Assembly: GCA_020633465.1 (NCBI GenBank)
Contig: JACKDN010000043.1
Location: 1 to 51,582, forward strand
Length of the DNA: 51,582 nt
DNA from: Myxococcales bacterium
Lineage (GTDB): Bacteria > Myxococcota_A > Bradymonadia > UBA7976 > UBA1532
Reading direction: 5' to 3'
Positions within the stretch are counted from its first letter, which is position 1. The number at the start of each line of letters is the position of its first letter. The notes below the pieces were generated by a model. It saw only the letters and a program-made list of their open reading frames with translations, did no database searches and had not been told where the DNA came from. Positions 41,638 through 50,554 of the stretch are shown piece after piece. A program made the position numbers and the translations under genes.

Positions 41638-42089
41638 GCCACCGTGCCCTGCCCCTGCTGCTCACCCTGCTCGCCGCGCCGGCCCTCGCCTGCCCCACGC
41701 ACGACGTGGCGCTCGACGCGCCCACCAAGGCGAAGGCCGACGCCCAGCGGCAGGTCGACCTGCTGCTCGACACCCCGTTCGTGAAGCTGGTGCGCATCCG
41801 CCTGCGGGGCGGGACCGTGCTGGCCGATCACAAGGCCCCGGTGGCGATCACCGTGCAGGCCCTCGAGGGCACCGGGACGGTGATCACCGGCGATCAGAAG
41901 GATCCGCTGCGCCAGGGCAACGTGGTGCTCATCGCGCCCGGGGCCGAGCACCGCGTGGTGCCCGAGGGCAAGGACGACCTGGTGCTGCTGGTGCACTTCC
42001 TGAAGAGCGTCGGCGGCGCCCAGGACGCGGGCGACCACGCCTGCGATCACCCCGACCACCCGAAGGGCGAGGCCCACCACCACGACTGA
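41634..42089 (+). CDS. Exported cupin-domain protein with His-rich tail
   Basis: A 151-aa protein with signal peptide SHRALPLLLTLLAAPALA and one small cupin barrel: LRGGTVLADHKAPVAITVQ, then GNVVLIAPGAEHRVVPEG. The C-terminal tail has five His in a short stretch (DHACDHPDHPKGEAHHHD) that may bind metal. Its ATG overlaps the TetR stop, so the two are expressed together. Periplasmic cupins of this type may sense or protect small molecules; the function here is not known. Confidence 0.8.
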   Translation: MSHRALPLLLTLLAAPALACPTHDVALDAPTKAKADAQRQVDLLLDTPFVKLVRIRLRGGTVLADHKAPVAITVQALEGTGTVITGDQKDPLRQGNVVLIAPGAEHRVVPEGKDDLVLLVHFLKSVGGAQDAGDHACDHPDHPKGEAHHHD

Positions 42090-42119
42090 GTCCGGGATCT
42101 CGCGCCGCGGACCCGTCCT

Positions 42120-42851
42120 TCAGGTGCCGGGGATGGTGCGATCGAAGCCGCGGAGCTCGGGCCAGCCGCCGGCCGCGGCCTCGGCGGCCATCGACCGCAG
42201 GTAGGCGTCGAGCGAGACGCCGTCGGCCTCGTCGAAGGCCTCGTCGGTCAGGCGCACCGACTCGACGCGATCGCTGCGGAAGTTGCGGTAGTCGCGGCGC
42301 AGCTCGCACCAGGCCGCGAGGCTCCAGCAGGTGCCCCAGAAGTAGAGGGCCAGCGGCCGCACCGCGCGCGTCGAGGCGGCGCCGCCCCGGTCGACGTAGT
42401 CCAGCGCCAGCTTGCGCCGCTCGGCGATGCCGCGCCGCCACAGGGCCAGGCAGTCGCGCGAACGATCGGCGCGGTGGGGCGCGAAGAGGGGCGTCTCGAC
42501 CATCAGCGCGCGCAGGGGGGCCGGCAGGGCCGCCGCCACCTTCGCCATCGCCGAGCGGGCGCCGTTGGCCAGGTCGGGATCGCCGTGGGCCTCGGCCATG
42601 CGCAGGCCGAAGACGAGGGCTTCGATCTCGGCGGCGTTGAAGGTCAAGGGGGGCAGCTCGTAGCCGCGCTCGAGCTGATAGCCGACGCCGGCCTCGCCGC
42701 GCACCGGGACGCCCGAGCGCTCGAGGTCGCGGATGTCGCGGTAGACCGTGCGCTTCGAGACGCCGAGGGCGTCGGCGAGGAAGTCGGCGGTGGCCAGGCG
42801 GCGGCTGCGGAGCAGCTGTACGAGCTGGAAGAGGCGGTCGGCGCGGCGCAT
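42120..42851 (-). CDS. WYL-domain transcriptional regulator (YafY-like)
   Basis: A 243-aa regulator with an N-terminal HTH (DRLFQLVQLLRSRRLATADF, then ALGVSKRTVYRDIRDLERSG) and a C-terminal WYL ligand-binding domain (TRAVRPLALYFWGTCWSLAAW, then LRRDYRNFRSDRV). The family responds to small molecules or nucleic-acid stress signals. It lies just downstream of the VOC gene on the same strand; similar pairs of a YafY regulator and a glyoxalase-like gene are common. Confidence 0.9.
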   Translation of the reverse strand: MRRADRLFQLVQLLRSRRLATADFLADALGVSKRTVYRDIRDLERSGVPVRGEAGVGYQLERGYELPPLTFNAAEIEALVFGLRMAEAHGDPDLANGARSAMAKVAAALPAPLRALMVETPLFAPHRADRSRDCLALWRRGIAERRKLALDYVDRGGAASTRAVRPLALYFWGTCWSLAAWCELRRDYRNFRSDRVESVRLTDEAFDEADGVSLDAYLRSMAAEAAAGGWPELRGFDRTIPGT

Positions 42852-42903
42852 GGGCGGCGAGTCTGGCGCGCCGCGCGCGGCGCCGCAACCGACCGGGGGG
42901 CCA

Positions 42904-43260
42904 TCAGTCGTTCGTCCGGGCGAAGCCCACCGGGTGCCCCTCGGGATCGGCGACCATGGCGATGGTGGTGCAGCCCACCGAGGTCGGCGGGTTGAGCACC
43001 TTGCCGCCGAGGCGCACCGCGCGGTCGACCGCGGCCTGCACGTCGTCCACCTGCACGTAGAAGGCGCTCCAGCCGGGGCCGGCGGGCGCCTTGCCGACGC
43101 CGCCGCCGATGCCCGTCTGGGCGGCGTCGCTCAGCAGGTAGGGGGCGCCGTCGTCGTTCTTCAGCTTCCAGCCGAAGAGCTCGCTGTAGAAGCGGTGCAG
43201 CCCCTCGAGATCCTGCCCCATCACCTCGAACCACACCACGTTGCCGTTCTGCTGCTGCAT
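42904..43260 (-). CDS. VOC family (glyoxalase/bleomycin-resistance-like) protein
   Basis: A 118-aa single vicinal-oxygen-chelate domain pair: VVWFEVMGQDLEGLHRFYSE, FGWKLKND, then AFYVQVDDVQAAVDRA and VADPEGHPVGFAR. Such proteins bind a metal and a small substrate. The ATG at 43260 is preceded by GAGACGAGAG. It is transcribed ahead of the WYL regulator on the same strand, with about 50 bp between them. Substrate unknown. Confidence 0.88.
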   Translation of the reverse strand: MQQQNGNVVWFEVMGQDLEGLHRFYSELFGWKLKNDDGAPYLLSDAAQTGIGGGVGKAPAGPGWSAFYVQVDDVQAAVDRAVRLGGKVLNPPTSVGCTTIAMVADPEGHPVGFARTND

Positions 43261-43318
43261 CTCTCGTCTCCGTGTCGTCTGGGCCCGTCCGTCGAGCCGA
43301 GGTCACGGTAGGCGCCCC

Positions 43319-43384
43319 CTGCTGACAGCGTGGTGGCAGCAGGGCCGGCGCCCGCGATCACTGCTGACAGCGTGGTGTCAGCAG
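43319..43384. repeat. Two direct copies of a 24-bp hairpin palindrome
   Basis: CTGCTGACA-GCGTGG-TGTCAGCAG (43361-43384) is a perfect hairpin with 9-bp arms and a 6-nt loop. A copy with one mismatch in the right arm lies 42 bp upstream (43319-43342). They fill the gap between the VOC start and the MFS stop. They could terminate the MFS transcript or belong to a short interspersed repeat family sharing the CTGCTGAC core with the large palindrome at 19.6 kb. Confidence 0.65.
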
Positions 43385-43394
43385 CCCGGGGGGC

Positions 43395-44663
43395 TCACAG
43401 ATCGGCGCGCCCGGTGCGGTTGCGGTAGACGATGATCGCGAGGCAGGCGGCGGCGAGGCCGGCGGTGGTCAGCAGCATGCCGAAGACGACGCCGACGTTC
43501 TCGGCGACGCCGCCGGCCAGGGCGCGGCCGAACAGGAACTCCTGGGCGACCGAGCCCACCGAGCCCAGGCCGTTGATGATGCCGGCGGCCAGGGTGGCGC
43601 CCCGCTTGGTGCCCACGTCGATGGCGCCGGCGCTGGTGAGGATGGCGTCCGGGCCGTAGAGGCTGAAGCCGATGAGGCCGAGGCAGACGGTGAAGAAGAC
43701 GAGGCTGGTGGCGCCGGCCAGGTACAGGAGCAGGCAGGCGCCGACCATCGCGAGCAGGAAGACCAGGCTGAGGCCGACGCGCCGCCCGCCGAACCAGCGA
43801 TCGCTGGCGACGCCGAGGAAGACGACGCCCGCGATGCCGGCCACGTCGAAGACCGTCGAGGCGAAGCCCGCGTCGTCGCCGGCCAGGCCGTAGTAGCGCT
43901 GCAGCAGGTAGGGCGCCCAGGACCACAGCGCGTAGCGGATGAACTTCACGTTGAAGTAGAAGGCGCCCAGCAGCGCGACGTTGAGGCGCACGGCGGGCGT
44001 CCAGCCGGTGCCCTTCGCCGCGTGCTCCTCCGGCGTCGGATCCGTGTCGTCGACGAGGGCCGGCAGGCCCACGTCCTCGGGCTTGTCGCGCTGGTTCAGC
44101 AGCACCACGGCCCAGATGGCCAGGGTCACCAGCGAGCCCGCGAAGAAGGCCCAGCGATAGCCGTGCGCGCCCAGGGCCCAGGCCGCGAGGGTGTTGGCCG
44201 CGACGCCGCCCGCCTGGAAGTTGGTGGCCCAGAAGCCCATCACGGTGCCGCGCTCGCGGCGGGTGAACCACGCGGCCATCGAGCCCACGTTGCCCGACCA
44301 GCCCGTCGCCTGGGCCAGCCCGTTGACCACCATCAGGCCGGCGAAGGTGCCCCAGTTGGCGGCGAAGCCGAAGGTGAGGTTGACGCCCGCGGTGACCAGC
44401 ATGCCGGTCAGCAGCATCAGGCGCGGGCCCGAGCGGTTGCCGAACCAGCCGGCCGCGAACTGCCCGACGGTGTAGGCCACCAGATAGGCCATGCCGATGA
44501 AGGCGAGGCGCTCGGCATCGAAGCCGAGCTGCTCTTCGAGCGTGGCCTTGGCGATGTAGAAGGGTTTTCGGCTGAAGTAGTAGCCGAAGTAGGACAACCA
44601 GGTGGCGGTGAACACCCGGACGCGCCAGCGGCGCGTGACCGGGTCGAGCTCGGCGCGGGTCAA
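43395..44663 (-). CDS. MFS transporter of the organophosphate:phosphate antiporter (GlpT/UhpT-like) family
   Basis: A 422-aa membrane protein with about twelve hydrophobic segments. The N-terminus has FSRKPFYIAKATLEEQLGF, a feature of the OPA family (glycerol-3-phosphate or hexose-phosphate antiport). The loop after the second helix reads GNRSGPRLMLL. The TTG at 44663, 4 bp after the preceding stop, is the first usable start. Substrate and direction are not determined. It probably shares a transcript with the preceding SRPBCC gene. Confidence 0.88.
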   Translation of the reverse strand: MTRAELDPVTRRWRVRVFTATWLSYFGYYFSRKPFYIAKATLEEQLGFDAERLAFIGMAYLVAYTVGQFAAGWFGNRSGPRLMLLTGMLVTAGVNLTFGFAANWGTFAGLMVVNGLAQATGWSGNVGSMAAWFTRRERGTVMGFWATNFQAGGVAANTLAAWALGAHGYRWAFFAGSLVTLAIWAVVLLNQRDKPEDVGLPALVDDTDPTPEEHAAKGTGWTPAVRLNVALLGAFYFNVKFIRYALWSWAPYLLQRYYGLAGDDAGFASTVFDVAGIAGVVFLGVASDRWFGGRRVGLSLVFLLAMVGACLLLYLAGATSLVFFTVCLGLIGFSLYGPDAILTSAGAIDVGTKRGATLAAGIINGLGSVGSVAQEFLFGRALAGGVAENVGVVFGMLLTTAGLAAACLAIIVYRNRTGRADL

Positions 44664-44667
44664 CCGC

Positions 44668-45222
44668 TCAGCCCACCGCGCGGACGCGCTGGCGGATGGC
44701 GTCGAACATCTGCGGCAGGGCGCTGGTCTGCGCCTTCTGCAGCAGCTTGTCCGGCACCCGAAGGTCGAGCTGAACGTCCAGGTGATAGCCCACCAGCGTC
44801 CAGTCGCCCCCTTCGCCGTAGGGCACCACCGTCCACGACCCGTCGTTGCGCCGGTAGGTGCCGCGCTCGAGCGTCCAGCGCCGCACGTGCCCCCCGCTGG
44901 GGTGGTCGTGCAGCGTCGAGCGCACCTCGCTGTACAGGTTCTTCAGCGGGAAGGGCATGCCGATCTCGAGGGCGATGACCTTGCCGCCGTCGGGATCGGT
45001 ACGCACGAGCTTGCTGCTCTTGGTGCGCGGCATCCAGTCGGCGAACTTCTCGCCGTCCCGCAGCACCGGCCACACCCGCTCGACCCCGGCGTTGACCAGC
45101 CCCAGCGCGTGCGCCGCCACCCCGCCCCCCGGCGCGGTGGACGGATAGACCAGCACCTCACCCTGCCCCAGCTTCGCGCGGTCCCCCGCGGTCAGCCCCT
45201 CGATGCGCGCGTCGATGTCCAT
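44668..45222 (-). CDS. SRPBCC (START-like) protein
   Basis: A 184-aa protein with no signal peptide, starting at the ATG at 45222 (MDIDARIEGLTAGDRAKLGQ). The domain shows VNAGVERVWPVLRDGEKFADW, then KVIALEIGMPFPLKNLYSE and WTVVPYGEGGDWTLVGYHLDV, typical of the helix-grip fold that binds lipids or other apolar ligands. It resembles the secreted SRPBCC protein at 14350-15018 in its overall order but lacks an export signal. It ends 4 bp before the MFS gene. Confidence 0.75.
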   Translation of the reverse strand: MDIDARIEGLTAGDRAKLGQGEVLVYPSTAPGGGVAAHALGLVNAGVERVWPVLRDGEKFADWMPRTKSSKLVRTDPDGGKVIALEIGMPFPLKNLYSEVRSTLHDHPSGGHVRRWTLERGTYRRNDGSWTVVPYGEGGDWTLVGYHLDVQLDLRVPDKLLQKAQTSALPQMFDAIRQRVRAVG

Positions 45223-45253
45223 GCCGACTGCATCGCAGCAACGCGGGGGCGGG

Positions 45254-47194
45254 TCAAGGGGGCAGGGCCTCCGCCGAAGCCAAGCGTTCGTAGAGTGCCT
45301 GGATCCAGACCGAACCGATCGGCCTCCAGGCGAAAATGAGGTCGAATGCGTACGGTGGTTCGCTCGCGTCCACGTTCCATGTCGGCCGTGCCGAACGCAT
45401 GAGCGCGCGTTCCTCACTCTTCGCAGCCGGACTCAACCCCTCTGGCCGCCAAATCTCTGCCAGACGTTTCGACCAACGCATCCGTGCTGCGACATCCTCG
45501 CCCCGGCTCATCAGCTGGCCCTGGTCGCCCACCAGTTCCCCCCGCCGGAACACCGCCGACAGACGCTGCAGCGTCGCCGTGCCGACGTGCACCCCGTCCA
45601 GCAGCAACGCGAGGTCGATCAGGTCCAAAGCGCGACGGAAGGCCTCTCCTGAAACGAACTCCAGGTTCGCCAACCGTTCCGCAAAGTTACGATGGTCGAC
45701 GTCCGCGACGCCGACCTCTCGGCCGACCAGCATCGCGATCGCCAGCTCTCCGTAGGGCAGCCACCGGGGCGGATCCGGCAGCTTGTCGATGGGCGCCCGC
45801 GCCGGCGGATCCTTCGCCAGCTTCGCCACCCGCCGCCGCACCTCGACCGCCAGCGCGACCTGCGCCGGGAGCAACCCCTGACCGAACACCTCGTCATACC
45901 GCCGCCCGAACAGCTCGGCGCCGTGGAAGCGGGCCACGTGCGGCTTCTCGCGCAGGATCGCCATCACCGCCTCGGCCGCCTCCTGCGGCCGAATCGCGTC
46001 GGCGCCACCGCCTGGCGCGCTCCGCTTGCGCTGATACGTGTATCCGAGCGCCTGCAGCCCCATCGCGAGCTGCTGCTGCACCTCGTCGTTCGACCGCAGG
46101 TCGCGGAGATCGACCGGGTTCTGGCTGTTCGTGGCGTAGGTGATCGCCCGCACGATCTCGTGATCGTCGTCCTCGAGCTCGTACAGCCGCACGATGACGA
46201 AGGCGCGGTCGAAATCCGCTGGATCCAGGCCCGCCAACACGCGCTGAATCGTCACGCAGGTCTGCCCACCGTTGATGACCTGCAGATCCTCCACCCGGAC
46301 TTGATGGTCGTCCCCCTGCAGGGCGTTGTGGCGGAACTTCGCGCAGGTGAGCGTGATGCCGTTGTTGAAGAAGTAGAAGTCGCCGCGCTGCCGGGGATCC
46401 CTCAGCGTCCGGGCGATCGCCTGGTTCACGCGGTTGCTGCCCAAGCCCAGGTAGCGGCGGATGTTGCGCTCCAGCAGTCTCTCGCCGTGACGCTCGAAGA
46501 GGCCGGCCACCTCGGCCACCGCCATCTTGCCCACCAGCACGCGGCGGAAGTCGAAGTCCTCGACGAGCGCCTTGCCCTTCAAGCGCAGCGTGTCGTCCAC
46601 CGGCTTCGGGGCGCGCAGCAGTGAGACGATCCGCGCGGGGCCCAGGTGCTCGAAGGTCACCTGGTCGTCAGGTAGCCCTGCCGCGTCGATGTGCGCCTGC
46701 GCGTCACCGGTCCAGGGCTGACCGTTGTTGCACAACACAACGCGCACCGTGGGCAGGAAGCCCTCGCGGATCAGGCTGCGGATCTCCTCCACCCGCGCCG
46801 CCAGGGGGGTCCGCTCGTCGTACCGCTTGTTGGGATCGAAGAGCGTCGCGACCGTCTGCAGCACCTTGACCACGTCGTTGGCGGGGAACGACGAGGCGCC
46901 GTCGAACTTCTGCCGATACTTCGCCTGGAACAGCACCACGCCGAACTCGCCGTCGCGTAGCCCCTCGACGTGCAGCGCGTCGATCGCCAGGTCGTGGCTG
47001 GCGTCGGTCAGCTTGCCGCAGGCCTCGTCCAAGGGCAGGTCGAGCAGGGTCGAGACGCACAGCGCGGTGAACGCGCGCGACGTGAGCTTGGGCTCGTCGT
47101 TCTGCAGCTTCGCGTCGTCGCCCACGAGCACCGCGCGGTGATCGGCGCGGATCTGTTGCACCCGTTGATCGACGAGCCCTGCGTGGATGTCCAT
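45254..47194 (-). CDS. AIPR family abortive-infection phage-resistance protein
   Basis: A 646-aa AIPR protein. The N-terminal region looks like a PD-(D/E)xK nuclease: DLAID (D68, D72) followed by VVLFQAKY (Q90, K92). The family's core motifs follow: FFNNGITLTCAKF near residue 280 and VINGGQTCVTIQRVL near 305. AIPR proteins protect against phage by abortive infection, probably through nucleic-acid damage. GGAGGCGCCGC precedes the ATG at 47194. The 3' end has lower GC than its surroundings, which suggests recent transfer. No partner defence gene adjoins it. Confidence 0.88.
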   Translation of the reverse strand: MDIHAGLVDQRVQQIRADHRAVLVGDDAKLQNDEPKLTSRAFTALCVSTLLDLPLDEACGKLTDASHDLAIDALHVEGLRDGEFGVVLFQAKYRQKFDGASSFPANDVVKVLQTVATLFDPNKRYDERTPLAARVEEIRSLIREGFLPTVRVVLCNNGQPWTGDAQAHIDAAGLPDDQVTFEHLGPARIVSLLRAPKPVDDTLRLKGKALVEDFDFRRVLVGKMAVAEVAGLFERHGERLLERNIRRYLGLGSNRVNQAIARTLRDPRQRGDFYFFNNGITLTCAKFRHNALQGDDHQVRVEDLQVINGGQTCVTIQRVLAGLDPADFDRAFVIVRLYELEDDDHEIVRAITYATNSQNPVDLRDLRSNDEVQQQLAMGLQALGYTYQRKRSAPGGGADAIRPQEAAEAVMAILREKPHVARFHGAELFGRRYDEVFGQGLLPAQVALAVEVRRRVAKLAKDPPARAPIDKLPDPPRWLPYGELAIAMLVGREVGVADVDHRNFAERLANLEFVSGEAFRRALDLIDLALLLDGVHVGTATLQRLSAVFRRGELVGDQGQLMSRGEDVAARMRWSKRLAEIWRPEGLSPAAKSEERALMRSARPTWNVDASEPPYAFDLIFAWRPIGSVWIQALYERLASAEALPP

Positions 47195-47315
47195 GCGGCG
47201 CCTCCTGCCGCGAGGATCGGCCACCACCCGCGGACGGTCAAGCCGCGGCCGGTCGCCGGTATGGCGTCTGCATCGGACCGTGGGCGATCACCAACGACGA
47301 CACGGAGGCAGACGC

Positions 47316-47855
47316 ATGAAGGAGTGGTGGGTGACGAGCGGCACCGACGCGCTGATGGTGCTGGCGAGCGTCGTGGTCGTGTACCTGTCGATCATCGCGT
47401 TCACGCGCATCGCCGGGCTGCGATCGTTCTCGCAGATGTCGGCCTTCGACTTCGCGATGACCATCGCGCTCGGCACCATCTTCGCCAGCACCGTCCTGTC
47501 GGCGGATCCCCCCGTCCTGCGCGGCCTCGTCGGCCTCGTCGGCCTGTACGTGTGTCAGGCGACCATCGCGCTGGGGCGACGCAAGAAGGCCTTCAAGCGG
47601 CTGGTCGACAACCAGCCGCGGTTGCTGATGGTCGACGGCGAGCTGATCACCGAGGCGCTGCTGGCCTCGCGAATGACCGAGGACGACCTGCGCGCCAAGC
47701 TGCGCGAAGCGAACGTGCTGCAGTACGACCAGGTGCGCGCGGTGGTGCTCGAGACCACCGGCGACGTGTCGGTGCTGCACGCCGACGACGCCACGCCCCT
47801 CGACCCGGCGCTGCTGCACGACGTGCAGGGCGCCGAGCGCCTCACGACGGTGTGA
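47316..47855 (+). CDS. YetF/DUF421 membrane protein
   Basis: A 179-aa protein with three N-terminal membrane helices (DALMVLASVVVVYLSIIAF, MTIALGTIFASTVL, GLVGLVGLYVCQATIAL) and a cytoplasmic YetF domain (LLMVDGELITEALLASRMTE, then YDQVRAVVLETTGDVSVL). GGAGGCAGACGC is well placed before the ATG at 47316. YetF-like proteins are thought to be membrane-anchored regulators; the role is unsettled. Confidence 0.9.
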   Translation: MKEWWVTSGTDALMVLASVVVVYLSIIAFTRIAGLRSFSQMSAFDFAMTIALGTIFASTVLSADPPVLRGLVGLVGLYVCQATIALGRRKKAFKRLVDNQPRLLMVDGELITEALLASRMTEDDLRAKLREANVLQYDQVRAVVLETTGDVSVLHADDATPLDPALLHDVQGAERLTTV

Positions 47856-47990
47856 TCCGCGCCGGGGAGCCCTGCCCCACCCTCGCCCCGCGCGGGGCGC
47901 CGCGCGACCCCACGCCACCCTCCCAGGCGCCCGCGCGCGCGGCACGTGCCTTGAACCTCCGCGGCGGCGACACACCGATTGGAGGGAGCC

Positions 47991-48698
47991 ATGAACATCA
48001 CCGCATCCACCCGCCCGCTGCGGGTCGCGCTGCTCGCCGCGCTGGTCGCCGTCCTGGGCGTCGGCTGCGGCGCTGACGCCGGCGACGGCACCGGCGACGC
48101 CGTGATCATCGGTCAGCTGCAGGGCGGCCTGCACCGCGGCGACGCCCCGCGGCTGCACCTCAACGGCCACCCGCGCGCCGTCGAGATCGAGGACGACGCC
48201 GACTTCGTCGTGCGCGACGTGCCCACCGGCGACGTCACCGTCGAGTTCGAGACCGACGAGGCCAGCGGCACCGTCACCGTCGCCGGCGTCGAGGCCGGTG
48301 AGGTGATCGAGATCGTCGTGTCGACCGACGACGACGGCCGCCTGCACATCCGCGTCGCGCGCCGCGGCCACCGCGACGTCCCGCGCGTGCCGCCCGACGA
48401 GACGCTGCACTATCGCACCAAGGACGCCATCCACCAGCTTCGGCCCGGCACCTACCACGGCGACCTGATCATCGACGCCAAGGACGTCACGGTCATCGGC
48501 GCGCGCGACGCCTACTGCGACGGCGACAACGTCACCGTGCTCGAGGGCGATCTGATCATCCGCGGCAAGGACGCCCAGGTGGTCGACGTGATCGTGCTGG
48601 GGCGCACCATCGTCACCGGCAAGGACGCGCGCATCGTCGACACCTGCGCCCACTACGATCCCCCCGGCCCCCCGCACGATCGGCACGGCGATCACTGA
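47991..48698 (+). CDS. Lipoprotein with beta-helix-like C-terminus
   Basis: A 235-aa predicted lipoprotein (start ATG at 47991, preceded by GGAGGGAGCC; signal ends LGVGC). The middle looks like a carboxypeptidase-regulatory-type beta sandwich (DFVVRDVPTGDVTVEFETD). The C-terminus has regular short strands (DLIIDAKDVTVIGARDAYCD, VTVLEGDLIIRGKDAQVVDV, TIVTGKDARIVDT) spaced like the turns of a right-handed beta-helix. The end is His/Pro-rich. No family was recognised. It lies in its own unit after the YetF gene, with a 135-bp gap. Confidence 0.75.
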   Translation: MNITASTRPLRVALLAALVAVLGVGCGADAGDGTGDAVIIGQLQGGLHRGDAPRLHLNGHPRAVEIEDDADFVVRDVPTGDVTVEFETDEASGTVTVAGVEAGEVIEIVVSTDDDGRLHIRVARRGHRDVPRVPPDETLHYRTKDAIHQLRPGTYHGDLIIDAKDVTVIGARDAYCDGDNVTVLEGDLIIRGKDAQVVDVIVLGRTIVTGKDARIVDTCAHYDPPGPPHDRHGDH

Positions 48699-48721
48699 TC
48701 CGCGCGCCCCGGCGCGGCCGG

Positions 48722-49640
48722 TCAGTTCAGCTTCCGGATGGCCCGATCGATCTCGCCGTCCATGCACAGGTTGTCGAAGAACGAGCGGTTCTTCGCCCGC
48801 CGCAGATCGGGCAGCGCCTCCTTGTCGCCCAGCTCGCCGAGCGCCCGCGCCGCCTTCTTGCGCAGCTCGCAGCCGCCGGCGCGCAGGTCGCGGCGCAGGG
48901 CGGCGAGGCGCGGGGCGTGATCGTCGGGGTGCTTCAGCTCGAGGGCCTCGACGGCGCGCCAGCGCTCGCGGTGACGCGCCGTGGCGGCCAGCTCGCGCAG
49001 CGGCTTCTCGGCCGCGCCGGCGAGCGGCCCGCCCAGCAGCGGCACCGCGCCCTCGGCGTCGCGGTGCTTCAGCACGGCCAGCAGCGCGGGCAGCACGCGG
49101 GCGTCGCGGGCCAGCGCGGGATCGCCCTGCAGCGCGGCGGCCAGATCGGCAATGCCCGTCTCGACCTGTCCCTCGGCCAGCCGGGCCAACCCGCGCAGCA
49201 GCAAGCGGCGCTCGGGCCGGCCGACGTCGGCGTGCGCCTCGAGCCAGGACAGCGCCGCCTGGCTCTGCTCGCCGTCGAGCAGCGCGTCCACGTCGGACAG
49301 CGGATCGTCCGGCGGCTCGAACGGCCCGGCCGCGGCGTCCGCGGCGTCGGCGGCGTCGGCCTCGACGGCGGGCGCCGTGGGGGCCGCGCCGCGCGGCGCG
49401 ACGACGAGGCCCACGACCAACCCGACCGCCAACGCGCCGCCCGCGAGGATCATCGGCCGCCGGTTCACCGGCCCGTTCAGCGGCGCGGCGGTCGGCGCCA
49501 CGGACGGCGCCAGCGGGGCCGAGGCCAGGAGCGGCGCGCTGCCCTTCGCGCCGACGGGCGGCGCGTCGTCCGCCGCCGCCGGGCCGCCCGCGGCCTCCTT
49601 CGCCCTGCCGGGCACACACCGACGGGCGGCGGCACCGGGC
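48722..49640 (-). CDS. Ser/Thr kinase, C-terminal sensor part (frameshifted continuation)
   Basis: In this frame, after about 49.62 kb, the kinase gene continues with a Pro/Ala linker, a membrane span RRPMILAGGALAVGLVVGLV and an extracytoplasmic part of about 250 residues. That part is helical and repeat-like: SWLEAHADVGRPERRLLLRG, GIADLAAALQGDPALARDAR, RRDLRAGGCELRKKAARALG. TPR/HEAT-like repeats are plausible. No start codon of its own fits; it should be read with the kinase domain at 49620-50475. It ends at 48722, followed by the convergent lipoprotein gene. Confidence 0.75.
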
Positions 49641-50475
49641 GCGGCGCCGTGGGCCAGCGCGCCAGCAGGGCCGCGCCGTCCGCCGGCCGCGCCGCCGGAT
49701 CCTTCTGCAGGCACAGCTCGATCAGCCCCCGGACCGCGCCGGGCACGTCGTCCGGCAGCGGCGCCGGCGCCGAGCGGATCACCTCGACCAGGATCTCGGG
49801 CGGGCTGTCGGCGGCGAAGGGCGGCGCCCCGGTCACCAGGCACTGCAACGTCGCGCCCACCGCCCACACGTCCGAGGCCGGCGTCACGCCCTTGCCCAGC
49901 GCCTGCTCGGGCGACATGAAGGCCGGCGTGCCGAACACGGCGCCGGTGCGCGTGAGGCGCTCGTCGGTGCTCAGGGGATCGACCGCGGCGATGCCGAAGT
50001 CGAGCAGGCGCACCAGGGCCGTCAGGCCGGGCGCCGGCTGCAGCATCAGGTTCTCGGGTTTGAGGTCGCGGTGGATCACCCCCGCCGCGTGCACCTCGGC
50101 CAGCGCCCCGACGATGGGTCGCAGCAGGTCGAGCGCGGCGCGCCCGCCCAGCGGCCCCTCCTCGGTGATCACCTGGTGCAGCGTGCGCCCCTCGATGAAC
50201 TCGAGCACCAGGTAGGGCCGCCCGTCGTCCAGCACGCCGAAGTCGAAGACGCGCACGACGCTCGGGTGCCGCAGCCCCGCGGCCGCGCGCGCCTCCCGTT
50301 CGAAGCGCGCCGCGTGCGCGGCCGCCACCAGCCGCATCACCTTCAGCGCGACCGGGCGATCCAGGTGCGTGTCGGTGGCGCGATAGATGCGCGCCATGCC
50401 CCCCTCGCCCAGCGGCGCCTCGACGCGGTAGCGGCCAGCCACCAGGGCGCCGGCCTCGAGCGGGGCTTCCTCCAC
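49620..50475 (-). CDS. Hanks-type Ser/Thr protein kinase, catalytic domain (frameshifted gene)
   Basis: From the GTG at 50475 the product MEEAPLEAGALVAGRYRVEA enters a complete kinase domain: glycine loop GEGGMARIYRAT, VALKVMR (K45), HRDLKPENLML, DFGIAAVDPLS, FMSPEQALGKG and the late helix with ELCLQKDPAARP. All catalytic residues are kept, unlike the pseudokinase near 33 kb. A Pro-rich linker follows, and near 49.62 kb the frame changes into the C-terminal part with the membrane span. The whole gene would encode a membrane kinase with an external repeat domain, a usual Myxococcota form. If the shift is an indel error the kinase is functional. Confidence 0.85.
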
Positions 50476-50554
50476 GCGGGGACGACACCACCGGCGCGCG
50501 GCGGTGTCAACGAGCCCGCCGACCCGTCGCGGCCGCCCGGCGAGGGGCGCGTCT

